Assembly: GCF_000372525.1 (NCBI RefSeq)
Contig: NZ_AQUR01000106.1
Span: forward strand, 124,001-188,000
Length of the DNA: 64,000 nucleotides
Direction of reading: 5' to 3'
From: Cupriavidus neocaledonicus
GTDB taxonomy: Bacteria > Pseudomonadota > Gammaproteobacteria > Burkholderiales > Burkholderiaceae
Under the pieces are notes generated by a model that made no database searches, was not told the origin of the DNA, and was given only the letters and a program-made list of their open reading frames with translations. The position numbers were made by a program, and so were the translations under genes. Positions 24,911 to 33,127 of the stretch are shown here, in pieces (position 1 is the stretch's first letter; each line of letters begins with the position of its first letter).

Positions 24911-26506
24911 ATGACCCCCGAACCACAAAGTTCGCAGCCTGCCGGCCAGGTCCTGCCGTTTCGCGAATCGCTGCTGGCCATGCTGGGCGTGGCCTTCGTG
25001 GTGATGCTGGTGGCGCTGGACCAGACCGTGGTCGGCACGGCCCTGCCCACGGTGGTGGCGGAGCTGCAGGGGTTCGAGTACTACGCCTGGGTCGCCACGG
25101 CCTACCTGCTGACCTCGGTGATCACGGTGCCGGTGTTCGGCCGCCTGGGGGACTACTACGGCCGCAAGCCGTTCGTGCTGGCCTCGATCGTGGTGTTCTC
25201 TGTCGCCTCGGCGCTGTGCGGCATGGCGCCGAACATGCCGTTCCTGGTGGCGGCGCGCGCGCTGCAGGGCATCGGCGGCGGCATGCTGGTCGGTACGGCC
25301 TTTGCCTGCATTGCCGACCTGTTTCCGGATTCGCACGTGCGGCTGCGCTGGCAGGTGATGCTCAGCGCGGCGTTCGGCATTGCCAACGCGGTCGGTCCGT
25401 CGCTGGGCGGCCTGCTGACGGAGTGGTATGGCTGGCGCGCGGTGTTCTACGTCAACCTGCCGGTGGGCGTGCTGGGGCTGTGGTTTGCCTGGCGCTACCT
25501 GCCGCATCTGCGCCAGCAGGCGCACCGCGGGTCGATCCGCGTCGACTGGCTGGGGGCGCTGCTGATCGCGGCGGGGCTCGGCAGCTTGCAGATGAGCGTG
25601 GAATTGCTGCCGGCGCGCGGCCTCGACGCCTATACCGCGGGCCTGCTCGTGCTGGCGGCGGTGGCGCTGGTGGCGCTCTGGCAGTGGGAGCGGCGCTGCG
25701 CCAATCCGATCCTGCCCGTCGAAATGTTCCGCGATCCGGGGCTGGCGCCGCTGTTCAAGCTTTCGGTGTTCGCGGGTTTCACCATGTTTGCGCTGCTGCT
25801 GTATGCGCCGCTGCTGTTCCAGGGCGGCTTCGGCTATTCGCCGAAGCAGGCCGGGGTATTGATCACGCCGCTGGTGGTCTGCATCACCGTCGGCAGCATC
25901 CTGAACGGCCGCATCGTGACCCGCATACGCCGGCCGAACACCATGCTCTATGCCGGCTTCGGCATGCTGGCGCTGTCGTGCCTGGGGCTGTCGCAGGCCA
26001 CCCGCGGCATGCCGCATGGCGTGCTGATGGCCATCATGCTGGTCGGCGGCCTCGGCCTTGGCTTTATCATGCCCAACCTGACGGTGTTCGCCCAGCAGAC
26101 CGCCGGGCGCGAGCACCTTGGCATTGCCACGGCCATGCTGCAGTCGCTGCGCATGGTGGGCGGCATGGTTGGCACCGCGATCGTGGGCACGCTGGTGACG
26201 CGCAGCTATACCGGCGGCGTCGAACAGGCGCTGTCCGGCGCCAATGCCACCCAGTGGGCATCCCGCATGGCGGACCCGCAGGTGCTGATCGACAAGGCGT
26301 CGCAGCTGGCGCTGCTCGGCCAGCTGGAGCAGGCCGGGCACAATGGCGCCTTGCTGCTGGAGCAGGCGCGCGTGTCGCTGGTGGGGTCCATCCACCTCGG
26401 ACTGGTGGTGGCGGGAGCGGCGGCCGCGCTGGGCGTGTGGTGCGCGCGCCAGGTGCCGTCGATCAGGCTGGCCCGCAGCCCCGCGCCGGCGATGGCCGCG
26501 GACTGA
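24911..26506 (+). CDS. DHA2-family 14-helix MFS drug exporter
   Basis: 531-aa proton-driven multidrug exporter of the EmrB/QacA type. Seen: motif A after helix 2 (GRLGDYYGRKP), LDQTVVGTALPTV in helix 1, motif C-like GPSLGGLLTEWYGWRAVFYVNLPVG in helix 5, and about 14 hydrophobic segments. No membrane-fusion-protein gene is next to it. The ATG lies directly after two TTG-N6-CAA boxes. A MarR regulator follows 32 bases downstream, implying drug- or phenolic-responsive local control. Confidence 0.92.
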   Translation: MTPEPQSSQPAGQVLPFRESLLAMLGVAFVVMLVALDQTVVGTALPTVVAELQGFEYYAWVATAYLLTSVITVPVFGRLGDYYGRKPFVLASIVVFSVASALCGMAPNMPFLVAARALQGIGGGMLVGTAFACIADLFPDSHVRLRWQVMLSAAFGIANAVGPSLGGLLTEWYGWRAVFYVNLPVGVLGLWFAWRYLPHLRQQAHRGSIRVDWLGALLIAAGLGSLQMSVELLPARGLDAYTAGLLVLAAVALVALWQWERRCANPILPVEMFRDPGLAPLFKLSVFAGFTMFALLLYAPLLFQGGFGYSPKQAGVLITPLVVCITVGSILNGRIVTRIRRPNTMLYAGFGMLALSCLGLSQATRGMPHGVLMAIMLVGGLGLGFIMPNLTVFAQQTAGREHLGIATAMLQSLRMVGGMVGTAIVGTLVTRSYTGGVEQALSGANATQWASRMADPQVLIDKASQLALLGQLEQAGHNGALLLEQARVSLVGSIHLGLVVAGAAAALGVWCARQVPSIRLARSPAPAMAAD

Positions 26507-26538
26507 TGCCAGGCGGCAACTTACCCTGAGGAGAATGG

Positions 26539-27000
26539 ATGGAACTGGAGCGACAGAGCGTGGCCGTATTGCAGCAGTTCGGCCGAACCTACCGCGCCTA
26601 TGCGGGGGCGTTCGAGCAGCGCATGGGACTGCCCTTGCCGCGCTGGCGCATCTTGCATGCGCTGCATCACCAGGAGGGCGCCATCGGCCAGAAGGCGCTG
26701 GCCGACCTGGTCGTCATGGACCCCGGTGCGCTGACGCGCCAGCTCAAGGCCATGCAGGAACTGGGCTGGGTCGAGCGCAGCACGTCCGAGCGCGACAACC
26801 GCGTGACCCATGTCACGCTGTCGCCGGCCGGGCGCGAGGTGGTGGCGCGCGCCATGCCGCTGCGCTCGGCCTTTCTCGAGGACGTGCTGTCCGAGGTCTC
26901 GCCCACGACCATGCGCGAACTGTCGCGCGGCCTGGCGCGCCTCGAGGCAGGCATTGCCCACGCACAGGCCCGCGCGGCGGCGCAGGCCGACGCGGCCTGA
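26539..27000 (+). CDS. MarR-family transcriptional regulator
   Basis: 153-aa winged-helix repressor. Seen: IGQKALADLVVMDPGALTRQLKAM recognition region, then the wing RSTSERDNRVTHVTLSPAGREV, and dimerising helices at both ends. GAGGAG lies a few bases before the ATG. In operon with the MFS exporter; likely represses it until a ligand binds (inference from family and location). Confidence 0.92.
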   Translation: MELERQSVAVLQQFGRTYRAYAGAFEQRMGLPLPRWRILHALHHQEGAIGQKALADLVVMDPGALTRQLKAMQELGWVERSTSERDNRVTHVTLSPAGREVVARAMPLRSAFLEDVLSEVSPTTMRELSRGLARLEAGIAHAQARAAAQADAA

Positions 27001-27040
27001 AGCCAGCGGCACCGTCCGCGGCGCGGCGGCGCTCAGCGGT

Positions 27041-27706
27041 TCAGCCGCTCAGCAGCAGGCCATTGAGCGCGGCAAACTCGAACAGCTCGCGGTCGTTGGT
27101 GACGCCGAGCTTCTGCATGGCGCAGTTCTTCTGCCGGCTGATGGTCTTGACGCTGCGGCACAGCTGGATGGCGATCTCGCTGACCGAGCGCCCGGTCAGG
27201 TATAGCCGCAATACCTCCATTTCACGGCGCGACAGGCGTTCCGCGCCGGCCCGGCCCGCGCCCACCAGGCTGCCCGGGTCAGCCTGCGACAGCACTTCCA
27301 TAGCGGACTTGCCGATGTAATGGAAGCCGCGCTGGATGCGGTACACCACCGTGACCAGTTCGGTCAGCGGGGCGTCCTTGAGCACCAGTCCGTGTACCTG
27401 GGTGTCGAGGATCGAGCGCAGCACCAGCGGGTTGGTGATCATGGTCAGCACGATCACGGCCAGCGACGGATGCCGCCGCCGCAGGCTCGCCAGCAGCCGC
27501 AGTCCGTCGCTGTTGCGTTCGCCCTGCGCGGGCATGTGGTAATCCGTGATGACGACGTCGGGGCGCAGGCTGTCGATGCTGTTGAGCAGCGCCGTCGCGC
27601 TGGTCACGCTGCCGCAGACTTCCCAGCCGGTCTGGGTGTGCAAGCGGTCGGCGACGGCTGCCGAGACCAGTGGGTGGTCGTCGGCAAGCAGGATCCTGAA
27701 TGCCAT
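27041..27706 (-). CDS. RcsB-like LuxR-family response regulator (third)
   Basis: 221-aa regulator, a full paralogue of the one after the first hybrid kinase. Receiver with acidic pair D9-D10, phosphoacceptor D55 in VVITDYHMPAQG, and Lys in LVLKDAP; LuxR helix-turn-helix LSRREMEVLRLYLTGRSVSEIA followed by TISRQKNCAMQKLG. GAGGAG lies seven bases before ATG. No kinase gene adjoins; one of the two hybrid kinases 8-15 kb away may phosphorylate it. Convergent with the MarR gene (40 bases apart). Confidence 0.92.
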   Translation of the reverse strand: MAFRILLADDHPLVSAAVADRLHTQTGWEVCGSVTSATALLNSIDSLRPDVVITDYHMPAQGERNSDGLRLLASLRRRHPSLAVIVLTMITNPLVLRSILDTQVHGLVLKDAPLTELVTVVYRIQRGFHYIGKSAMEVLSQADPGSLVGAGRAGAERLSRREMEVLRLYLTGRSVSEIAIQLCRSVKTISRQKNCAMQKLGVTNDRELFEFAALNGLLLSG

Positions 27707-27887
27707 CGGGTTGCTCCTCGATTCTGGTTCACGCGGCGCAGCCTTCGGCAAACGTCAAGAAAACGCCGCACGCCTCGGCGACGTGCGGCGCAAAAATGAC
27801 GCCAGACAGGGAGGCGCCGGACAACTGCTCGCATTGCCGCGGGTCCGGGCCAAACGGGAGACGGCCGGACTGCGGCACTGCCATGGC

Positions 27888-27930
27888 AGGATAGCGGCGC
27901 GTCAGTGCGGCGGAACTAGGAGGATTCGTA
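27888..27930 (-). promoter_or_regulatory. regulator promoter with RcsB-like box
   Basis: On the minus strand TACGAATCCTCCTA (27930-27917) matches the RcsAB consensus TAAGAATATTCCTA at 11 of 14 positions. It abuts GTTCCG (27916-27911) as a weak -35, then a 17-base spacer and -10 TATCCT (27893-27888). This is the best RcsB-type match of the four boxes in the window; the leader to the ATG would be about 175 bases. Confidence 0.45.
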
Positions 27931-28084
27931 AATCATTGCCAGAAAAGCTCCTTGCGCCAGCCCGGCGCGAGCGCGTGTGGCGCGTGCCGGCCGCCGGCAC
28001 TTCGCCTCGGCAATGGGCTAGACGGCGCGGCGTTTCCGATCCGTGACAAGGCTCGCTGATAACGATAGGCGACAACGATCCGTG

Positions 28085-28134
28085 ACATGCAAACGGGCGC
28101 TGCCGCCTCCCGGCGACAGCGCCCGTTTGCATGT
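28085..28134. terminator. 18-bp perfect inverted repeat after LysR gene
   Basis: ACATGCAAACGGGCGCTG and its exact complement flank a 14-nt loop, 17 bases after the LysR stop on the minus strand. No U-tract follows on either strand, so it is a strong hairpin but not a textbook intrinsic terminator. Confidence 0.6.
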
Positions 28135-28151
28135 TGGCGGCGCGCCTGGGG

Positions 28152-29111
28152 TCAGGTGGTCGCGGCCTCGGCGGGGACTGCGGGGCGGCCGTTGCGGCGC
28201 CCGTCGATGGCCTTGAGCGGGTCGCGCAGCACCGCGCTGCCGACTTCCATGACATCGCGCAGCACGCCCTGGTCGCGGCCGCGCTCCGGCCCCCAGAAAT
28301 GCAGGGCGGCCCATTCAGGAAAGCTGCTTGGTGGTGCCAGCAGCCGCGTCTTGCGCTCGCGCGTGACCAGCGGCACGTTGAAATCCAGCACCGGGCAGAT
28401 GCCGCCGGCGGAATGCAGCAGCGTGATCTGCGTATGCCACGACGGCACCACCGTCTCGCGATGGCCGGGCGTGCTGGCGTGCCGGCTCAGGAAGGCACGC
28501 AGCGGACTGCCGGCCTCGCTGTCTTCCTGCAACAGGATCCACGCACTCTCGCTTTCATCCTGGTTGCCGCCGCGCGTGGCGCTCACCAGCCGGCGCGGCG
28601 TGGCCATGATGTTGTGCTGGCGCACCCGTTCGGGATCATGCCCGCTGTCGACGACGAAGGCGCAATCGAGGTCGCCCTCGCTCAGCTGGCCGGCAAGGGC
28701 GGCGTCGGCAATCACCGGGCGCGTGACAAAGCTGTCTTGCGGGAACTGCTCGCACAGCGCGGTCAGGATCTCGGTAATGACGGGGTCGCCGATCGATGAC
28801 GAAAAGCCGATGGAGACGCGCCTGCCGCCTTCGCGGCGTTTGCTCAGGCCGGGTTCGCCGGGCCGCACCAGGTGGTTCCATTTCGCCAGGATCTGGCGCG
28901 CCGTCTGTTCCAGGCGCAGCGCGTGCGGGGTGGGCTCGAGCATGCCGTTGCGCTTGACGAACAATGGGTCGCCGGTGATCTCGCGCAAGCGCGCCAGGCT
29001 GTAGGCCACGGTGGGGACGCGTCCCTGCGTGCAAGCCGCGACCGCACTCAGGTCACGGTACTCCATGACCAGAACAAAGACATGCAACAACTTCGTGCTG
29101 ACATGACGCAT
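28152..29111 (-). CDS. LysR-family transcriptional regulator
   Basis: 319-aa protein. N-terminal helix-turn-helix (residues 1-65: LLHVFVLVMEYRDLSAVAA, VPTVAYSLARLREITGDPLFVKR), then a LysR substrate domain beginning VSIGFSSSIGDPVITEIL. Start MRHVSTK has GGAG eight bases upstream. The helix-turn-helix is slightly unusual (AACTQGRVPTVAYSLARL in place of the usual SQPAVS). No obviously regulated gene is divergent nearby; the 5' neighbour is an 800-base spacer. Target unknown. Confidence 0.88.
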   Translation of the reverse strand: MRHVSTKLLHVFVLVMEYRDLSAVAACTQGRVPTVAYSLARLREITGDPLFVKRNGMLEPTPHALRLEQTARQILAKWNHLVRPGEPGLSKRREGGRRVSIGFSSSIGDPVITEILTALCEQFPQDSFVTRPVIADAALAGQLSEGDLDCAFVVDSGHDPERVRQHNIMATPRRLVSATRGGNQDESESAWILLQEDSEAGSPLRAFLSRHASTPGHRETVVPSWHTQITLLHSAGGICPVLDFNVPLVTRERKTRLLAPPSSFPEWAALHFWGPERGRDQGVLRDVMEVGSAVLRDPLKAIDGRRNGRPAVPAEAATT

Positions 29112-29923
29112 TCCGACTTCTCCTGATACATGACTTCGCTTTCTTCTTCTTTGTCGGTCTGATGCAAACAGTGATGCGCCAGTGAGGGCGCGCATGAAAC
29201 CACGGCGCACCGCGGCGCGTTCGCCACGGCTGCTTGCTTTCGGCGCCACGCCGCGCAAGCCAGGTGGGCCAGTATGAAGTCCCGCACGCAAGGCTCTGCA
29301 GGATGTTTCCCTATACGCGTGACACGCCAGTGTCCACGTAGCTCAGATCCCCCAGCGTAGCGACTCTCGGATCCATCAGATCGGCGCATGCCGACGGACG
29401 GGATGGGTACCGGCTGCGGGGCGACTCCTCGGTGGTGCGCTGCTGCCGGACCGCGCTTCTGCCGGTGCCGCGTAAGGGCGCCGTGCGAAGGCGTGTGAAA
29501 TTTAGTTATGCCGAGGAATCTTAATACATGCTTAGAAAAAGTCCTAGAAACTTGAATTGATGACAGACCTGTCAATCTTTTTCCCTATTTTTGTATGGCG
29601 CCGCAGACATGGCTTGCTGTGGGCGTTTGCGGGCCGGTCTGTCGTCAAATACCGGTCCTGGCGATGATATTTCATCCCCCGCTTGGGTGACTTTGGCATG
29701 CAATCAGTCCATGCGATTTCCAAATTGGAATAACGAAATTTGGCTATGCAATGCCAACGCTCGGCACCGGTGTGCCGCGATAATTTTCTTAACTCGCACT
29801 GCGAAGACACTGAATTGCCTTTTGCGGCGGCCGTGGGCTAACTTACGGCCAGAGTCGGCACGGTTGGCGTCGCGGGCTGGCTGTGCGACGCCTGGGCCCC
29901 GCCGTCGCGAAGCGGAGAGATTC
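29112..29923. other. long A+T-richer spacer
   Basis: About 810 bases without a credible gene. From about 29500 to 29830 base composition is clearly less GC-rich than the rest of the window, with runs such as TTTTTCCCTATTTTTG. It contains the dyad TGACAG-ac-CTGTCA (29561-29574) and TTAGAAAAAGTCCTA (29532-29546), one base longer than the RcsB-like boxes. It may be a regulatory region or a remnant of transferred DNA next to the lone transposase gene. Confidence 0.55.
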
Positions 29924-30214
29924 GTGAACAGACGGTATTCGGAAGAACAGATCCGCGGTTACCTGGCCGAGGCGGCCAGCGGCGTGCCGGTGCGCGAGCT
30001 GTGCGCGCGCTATGGCTTCAGCGACGCTTCGTTCTACGGATGGCGCAGCCGCTACGGCCAGCCCGGCAGCGGCGAGGCGCGCGAGGGGCGCAAGCTGCGC
30101 GAACTGCAGGAAGAGAATGCCAGACTGAAGAGTATGCTTGCGGACGCACTGCTCAAGCTTGAGTTGATGCGCAACCGCACCGGCCGGCGCGGCGGCAGCG
30201 GCAAGGACCGCTAG
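29924..30214 (+). CDS. lone IS3-family OrfA-like protein
   Basis: 96-aa protein like the OrfA of IS3/IS407-type elements: helix-turn-helix RYSEEQIRGYLAEAASGVPVR, ELCARYGFSDASFYGWRSRYG, then a leucine-zipper-like coiled coil LRELQEENARLKSMLADALLKLEL. GTG start with GGAGAG upstream. No OrfB (DDE) frame and no terminal inverted repeats were found around it, so it cannot transpose alone. It is either a remnant or a retained DNA-binding protein. The basic Gly/Arg tail replaces the usual OrfA end. Confidence 0.75.
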   Translation: MNRRYSEEQIRGYLAEAASGVPVRELCARYGFSDASFYGWRSRYGQPGSGEAREGRKLRELQEENARLKSMLADALLKLELMRNRTGRRGGSGKDR

Positions 30215-30276
30215 CGGCGGACGGTTCACGCAACACGCCCACGGCCCGGGGACGCGCCGTGGACGGCTCTGGAGTA

Positions 30277-30684
30277 ATGGGTTTGACGAAGTTTCTGATC
30301 AAGGCGGGCATGCTGGCATGCACCGCCATGGTGGCTGCCCCGTCGTGGGCAGCTGGCAATGCCAGCGCGACTGCGGCCGCTGCGGCCGCTGCGGCCGATT
30401 CGGCGGCTGCAACGCCGATGGTGGCGCCGCCACCGCCGCGGATCCTGGATGAAGCCACGGCGGTGGGGGAGGGGCCTGGCGGCACGCTTTCGGCATCGCA
30501 GCGGCAGCACTGCCAGGGCCTGCTCGACCAGATCAACGCATTGCCCGGCGGACCGCAATGGTCTACCGGCAAAGGTTCGGTCACCACGGCTGACGGGCGC
30601 AGCTATCCGACCCTGGAGCGCCAGGCGGATCGCAAGCGGCTGGAGGAAGCCTATCGCCAGCAGTGCGCGCAGGAGCGCCGCTGA
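30277..30684 (+). CDS. small secreted protein of unknown function
   Basis: About 135 aa. Seen: a signal peptide (FLIKAGMLACTAMVAAPSWA), an Ala-rich stretch of about 20 residues, a proline run VAPPPPR, and a charged C-terminal part with two cysteines (HCQGLLDQIN, QQCAQERR) that could form a disulfide. Start uncertain: this ATG is only two bases from GGAG, while TTG two codons later has better spacing and a GTG lies six codons earlier. Same strand as the DUF3300 gene 52 bases downstream; possibly one operon. No family recognised. Confidence 0.65.
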   Translation: MGLTKFLIKAGMLACTAMVAAPSWAAGNASATAAAAAAAADSAAATPMVAPPPPRILDEATAVGEGPGGTLSASQRQHCQGLLDQINALPGGPQWSTGKGSVTTADGRSYPTLERQADRKRLEEAYRQQCAQERR

Positions 30685-30736
30685 TCGGCGCACCGGTGGC
30701 GGCCGTCCGTCACTTGCGGACTTGTGGAGCGTCAGC

Positions 30737-32065
30737 ATGCATCGTCTTCAACGGTTTTTAGCGTGGTGCCTGGCACTGATGCTGATGGCGCCCCTGCAGC
30801 CTGCGCTGGCGCAAGCCACGCTGAGCCAGCCGCAACTTGACCAGCTCACCGCGCCGGTGGCGCTGTATCCGGATGCGCTGCTGTCCCAGGTGCTGATGGC
30901 CGCTACGTATCCGGCCGACGTGGCCGCGGCGGCGCAATGGTCCAAGGCCAATCCCGGCCTCTCGGGCGACGCCGCGACCAAGGCGGTGGCCAGCCAGAGC
31001 TGGGACCCCAGCGTGCAATCGCTGGCTGCCTTCCCGTCGGTGCTCGACATGATGGGACGCCAGCCGCAGTGGGTGCAGTCGATCGGCGATGCGTTCCTGG
31101 CGCAGCCCAATGACGTGATGGACTCGGTGCAGCGCTTGCGCTTGCAGGCGCAGAAGGCAGGCACGCTCAAGACCACCGAACAGCAGAAGGTGGTGACCCA
31201 GAGCTCCGGCGGCACCACCATCGTGCAGATCGAGCCGGCCAATCCGCAAGTGGTCTATGTGCCGGCCTATAACCCGACCACGGTCTACGGCGCCTGGCCG
31301 TATCCCGCCTATCCGCCGGCGTATTACCCGCCGCCGCCGGGATCGGTGTTCGCCACGGCGCTGGTGTCCGGCATCGGCTTCGGGCTGGGTGTGGCCGCGG
31401 TCGACGCGATGTGGGGCGGATTCGACTGGCACGACCACGATGTCAACATCAACGTGAACCGCTACAACAACATCAATGTCAACCAGCGCCTGGACGTGAA
31501 CCGCGCCAACGTGAACTGGCAGCACAACCCGGCCCGGCGCGGCGATGTGCCCTACAACAACGCGGCGGTGCGCGGCCGCTATGACGCGCAGCGCCAGGCC
31601 GGTTTAGCCAATCGCCAGGCCGGGGCGCAGCCGGGGCAGCGCGTCGGCGGCGGCGTGCAGCGCGAACCGTCTGCGCGCGACCAGGCGCGCGAGCGCGCGG
31701 CCCGCTCCTTCGAAGGCCGTACCGGCCGGGCGATTCCAGGCCATGCCGGCGGCGTGGCCGGTCGCGCCGAGGGCGCGCGGCCGGGCGCGGGCGGTGCCGG
31801 CACGCGCACCCCGCATCCCGCCGGTGCCGAGCACCAGCGCGCCGACCAGGCCGCGGCGCGCGACCGCGCCCGCCATGCCAATCGTGACAGCGCGCTGCGC
31901 GATGCCGGCAACGGCGATCGCATGCGCCAGCAGACGCAGCGCGCCGGGTTATCCCCGCACCACGCGGCTCCGGTGCATCCGGCCGGATTCAGCCAGGGCG
32001 GCATGCGCCATGGCGGCGAGGGCCGGCTGGGCGGCGGGGAACATTTTGGCCATGGTCGGAGGTAA
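30737..32065 (+). CDS. DUF3300 domain secreted protein
   Basis: 442 aa. Signal peptide ending ALAQ, then the DUF3300 core (LDQLTAPVALYPDALLSQVLMAATYP, and VVYVPAYNPTTVYG, shown in part), a Pro/Tyr-rich linker, a hydrophobic Gly-rich helix, an Asn-Val repeat region around residue 240, and a long low-complexity Arg/Ala/Gly/His tail. Function of the family is unknown; an exported envelope protein is likely. It is three bases from the DUF2950 gene, a pairing often seen in proteobacteria. GTGGAG precedes the ATG. Confidence 0.88.
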   Translation: MHRLQRFLAWCLALMLMAPLQPALAQATLSQPQLDQLTAPVALYPDALLSQVLMAATYPADVAAAAQWSKANPGLSGDAATKAVASQSWDPSVQSLAAFPSVLDMMGRQPQWVQSIGDAFLAQPNDVMDSVQRLRLQAQKAGTLKTTEQQKVVTQSSGGTTIVQIEPANPQVVYVPAYNPTTVYGAWPYPAYPPAYYPPPPGSVFATALVSGIGFGLGVAAVDAMWGGFDWHDHDVNINVNRYNNINVNQRLDVNRANVNWQHNPARRGDVPYNNAAVRGRYDAQRQAGLANRQAGAQPGQRVGGGVQREPSARDQARERAARSFEGRTGRAIPGHAGGVAGRAEGARPGAGGAGTRTPHPAGAEHQRADQAAARDRARHANRDSALRDAGNGDRMRQQTQRAGLSPHHAAPVHPAGFSQGGMRHGGEGRLGGGEHFGHGRR

Positions 32066-32068
32066 AGC

Positions 32069-32947
32069 ATGATGCCCAAGACCGGTAACCTGATCTCCGC
32101 GGTCGGTTTCCGCCGCGGTGCGCGCGTGCTGCCGCGGGTAGCTGCGGCCCTGGCCCTGGCGCTGGCCGTCCCCGCGGCGGCGCAGCAGGTCTTCCCGAGC
32201 GCGCAGGCGGCAGCCGATGCGCTCGGCGATGCCATCGCGCGCAGCGATGGCGACGCACTGCAGCGGGTGCTTGGCAAGCGCTACCAGTTGCTGGTGCCGC
32301 AGGGCTCGATCGATCAGGACGACGTCTATGACTTCCTGGGGGCCTGGGCGCGTCACCATGCCGTGCAGCCCGAAGGCGACAACCGCGCGCGCATTGCGGT
32401 GGGGGAGAGCGGCTGGACCTTCCCGGTGCCCCTGGCCCGGCAGAAGGGCGGCTGGCAGTTCGACCTGCCCGCCGGCCAGCAGGAAGTGCGCCGCCGCCGC
32501 CTCGGACGCAACGAACTGGTCACCATGGAGACCCTGCTACAGCTGGCGGATGCCCAGCAGCGCTATGCCGAGCAAGTGGGCCAGGGCCGCTACGCCAGGC
32601 GGCTGATCAGCACGCCCGGCAAGACCGACGGACTCTACTGGCCCGCCGCCAGCGAGCAGGACGCCAGTCCGCTCGGTCCCGACGCCCTGGCGATGGGTCC
32701 CGACACGCCTGCGGCCGACGCGTTCTACGGCTATCACTACCGCATCCTGCCGGCCGCCCGGGGCAGCAATGGCGGCTACGGCCTGCTCGCATGGCCGGCG
32801 CGCTACGGCGATACCGGTGTCCAATCCTTCCTGCTCGGCAGCGATCGCGTGTTCTACGAACGCGACCTGGGCCCGGGCACGGCCGCGCGCGCCCGGGCCA
32901 TGCGCAGCTTCTCGCCCGAAGGCTGGAAGCGGGTGGCTGATCGCTAA
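32069..32947 (+). CDS. DUF2950 domain exported protein
   Basis: 292 aa. Signal peptide (cleavage after VPAAA), then the DUF2950 body, including GYHYRILPAARG and the C-terminal SFSPEGWKRVAD. GGAGGT precedes the ATG. Translationally close to DUF3300, so the two likely act together at the cell envelope. No catalytic motif is recognisable. Confidence 0.88.
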   Translation: MMPKTGNLISAVGFRRGARVLPRVAAALALALAVPAAAQQVFPSAQAAADALGDAIARSDGDALQRVLGKRYQLLVPQGSIDQDDVYDFLGAWARHHAVQPEGDNRARIAVGESGWTFPVPLARQKGGWQFDLPAGQQEVRRRRLGRNELVTMETLLQLADAQQRYAEQVGQGRYARRLISTPGKTDGLYWPAASEQDASPLGPDALAMGPDTPAADAFYGYHYRILPAARGSNGGYGLLAWPARYGDTGVQSFLLGSDRVFYERDLGPGTAARARAMRSFSPEGWKRVADR

Positions 32948-33127
32948 GTACTGGCGCTTGCGCCGCCCGGCAGCCGTTGGGCCGTCGGCAGCCAGCGTGC
33001 ATCGTCGCAGTTTCGTTTCGTTTTCCCGACGTGTGCTCGCGAATAGCGGGTGGACGACTCGCGCCTGTGGTATGCTGCAACGCAACAATAAAGGCATAGG
33101 GGGAGATTCCGTCACACAGGAGTCCTC

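Larger units (their letters stand above)
27707..28151. other. spacer: regulator promoter and large hairpin
   Basis: Gene-free 445 bases. The part next to the regulator holds its leader and proposed promoter. The part next to the LysR 3' end holds a 12-base direct repeat (CGATCCGTGACA at 28037-28048 and 28076-28087) and an 18-bp inverted repeat. No credible coding frame was found. Confidence 0.6.

Noticed and set aside
29048..29575. A 175-codon frame antisense to the LysR start region
   Set aside because: Overlaps a clear LysR gene and its leader, with no protein features.
29544..29810. An 88-codon minus-strand frame in the A+T-richer spacer
   Set aside because: No ribosome site, domain or sensible composition; the A+T-rich DNA is better explained as regulatory or remnant.
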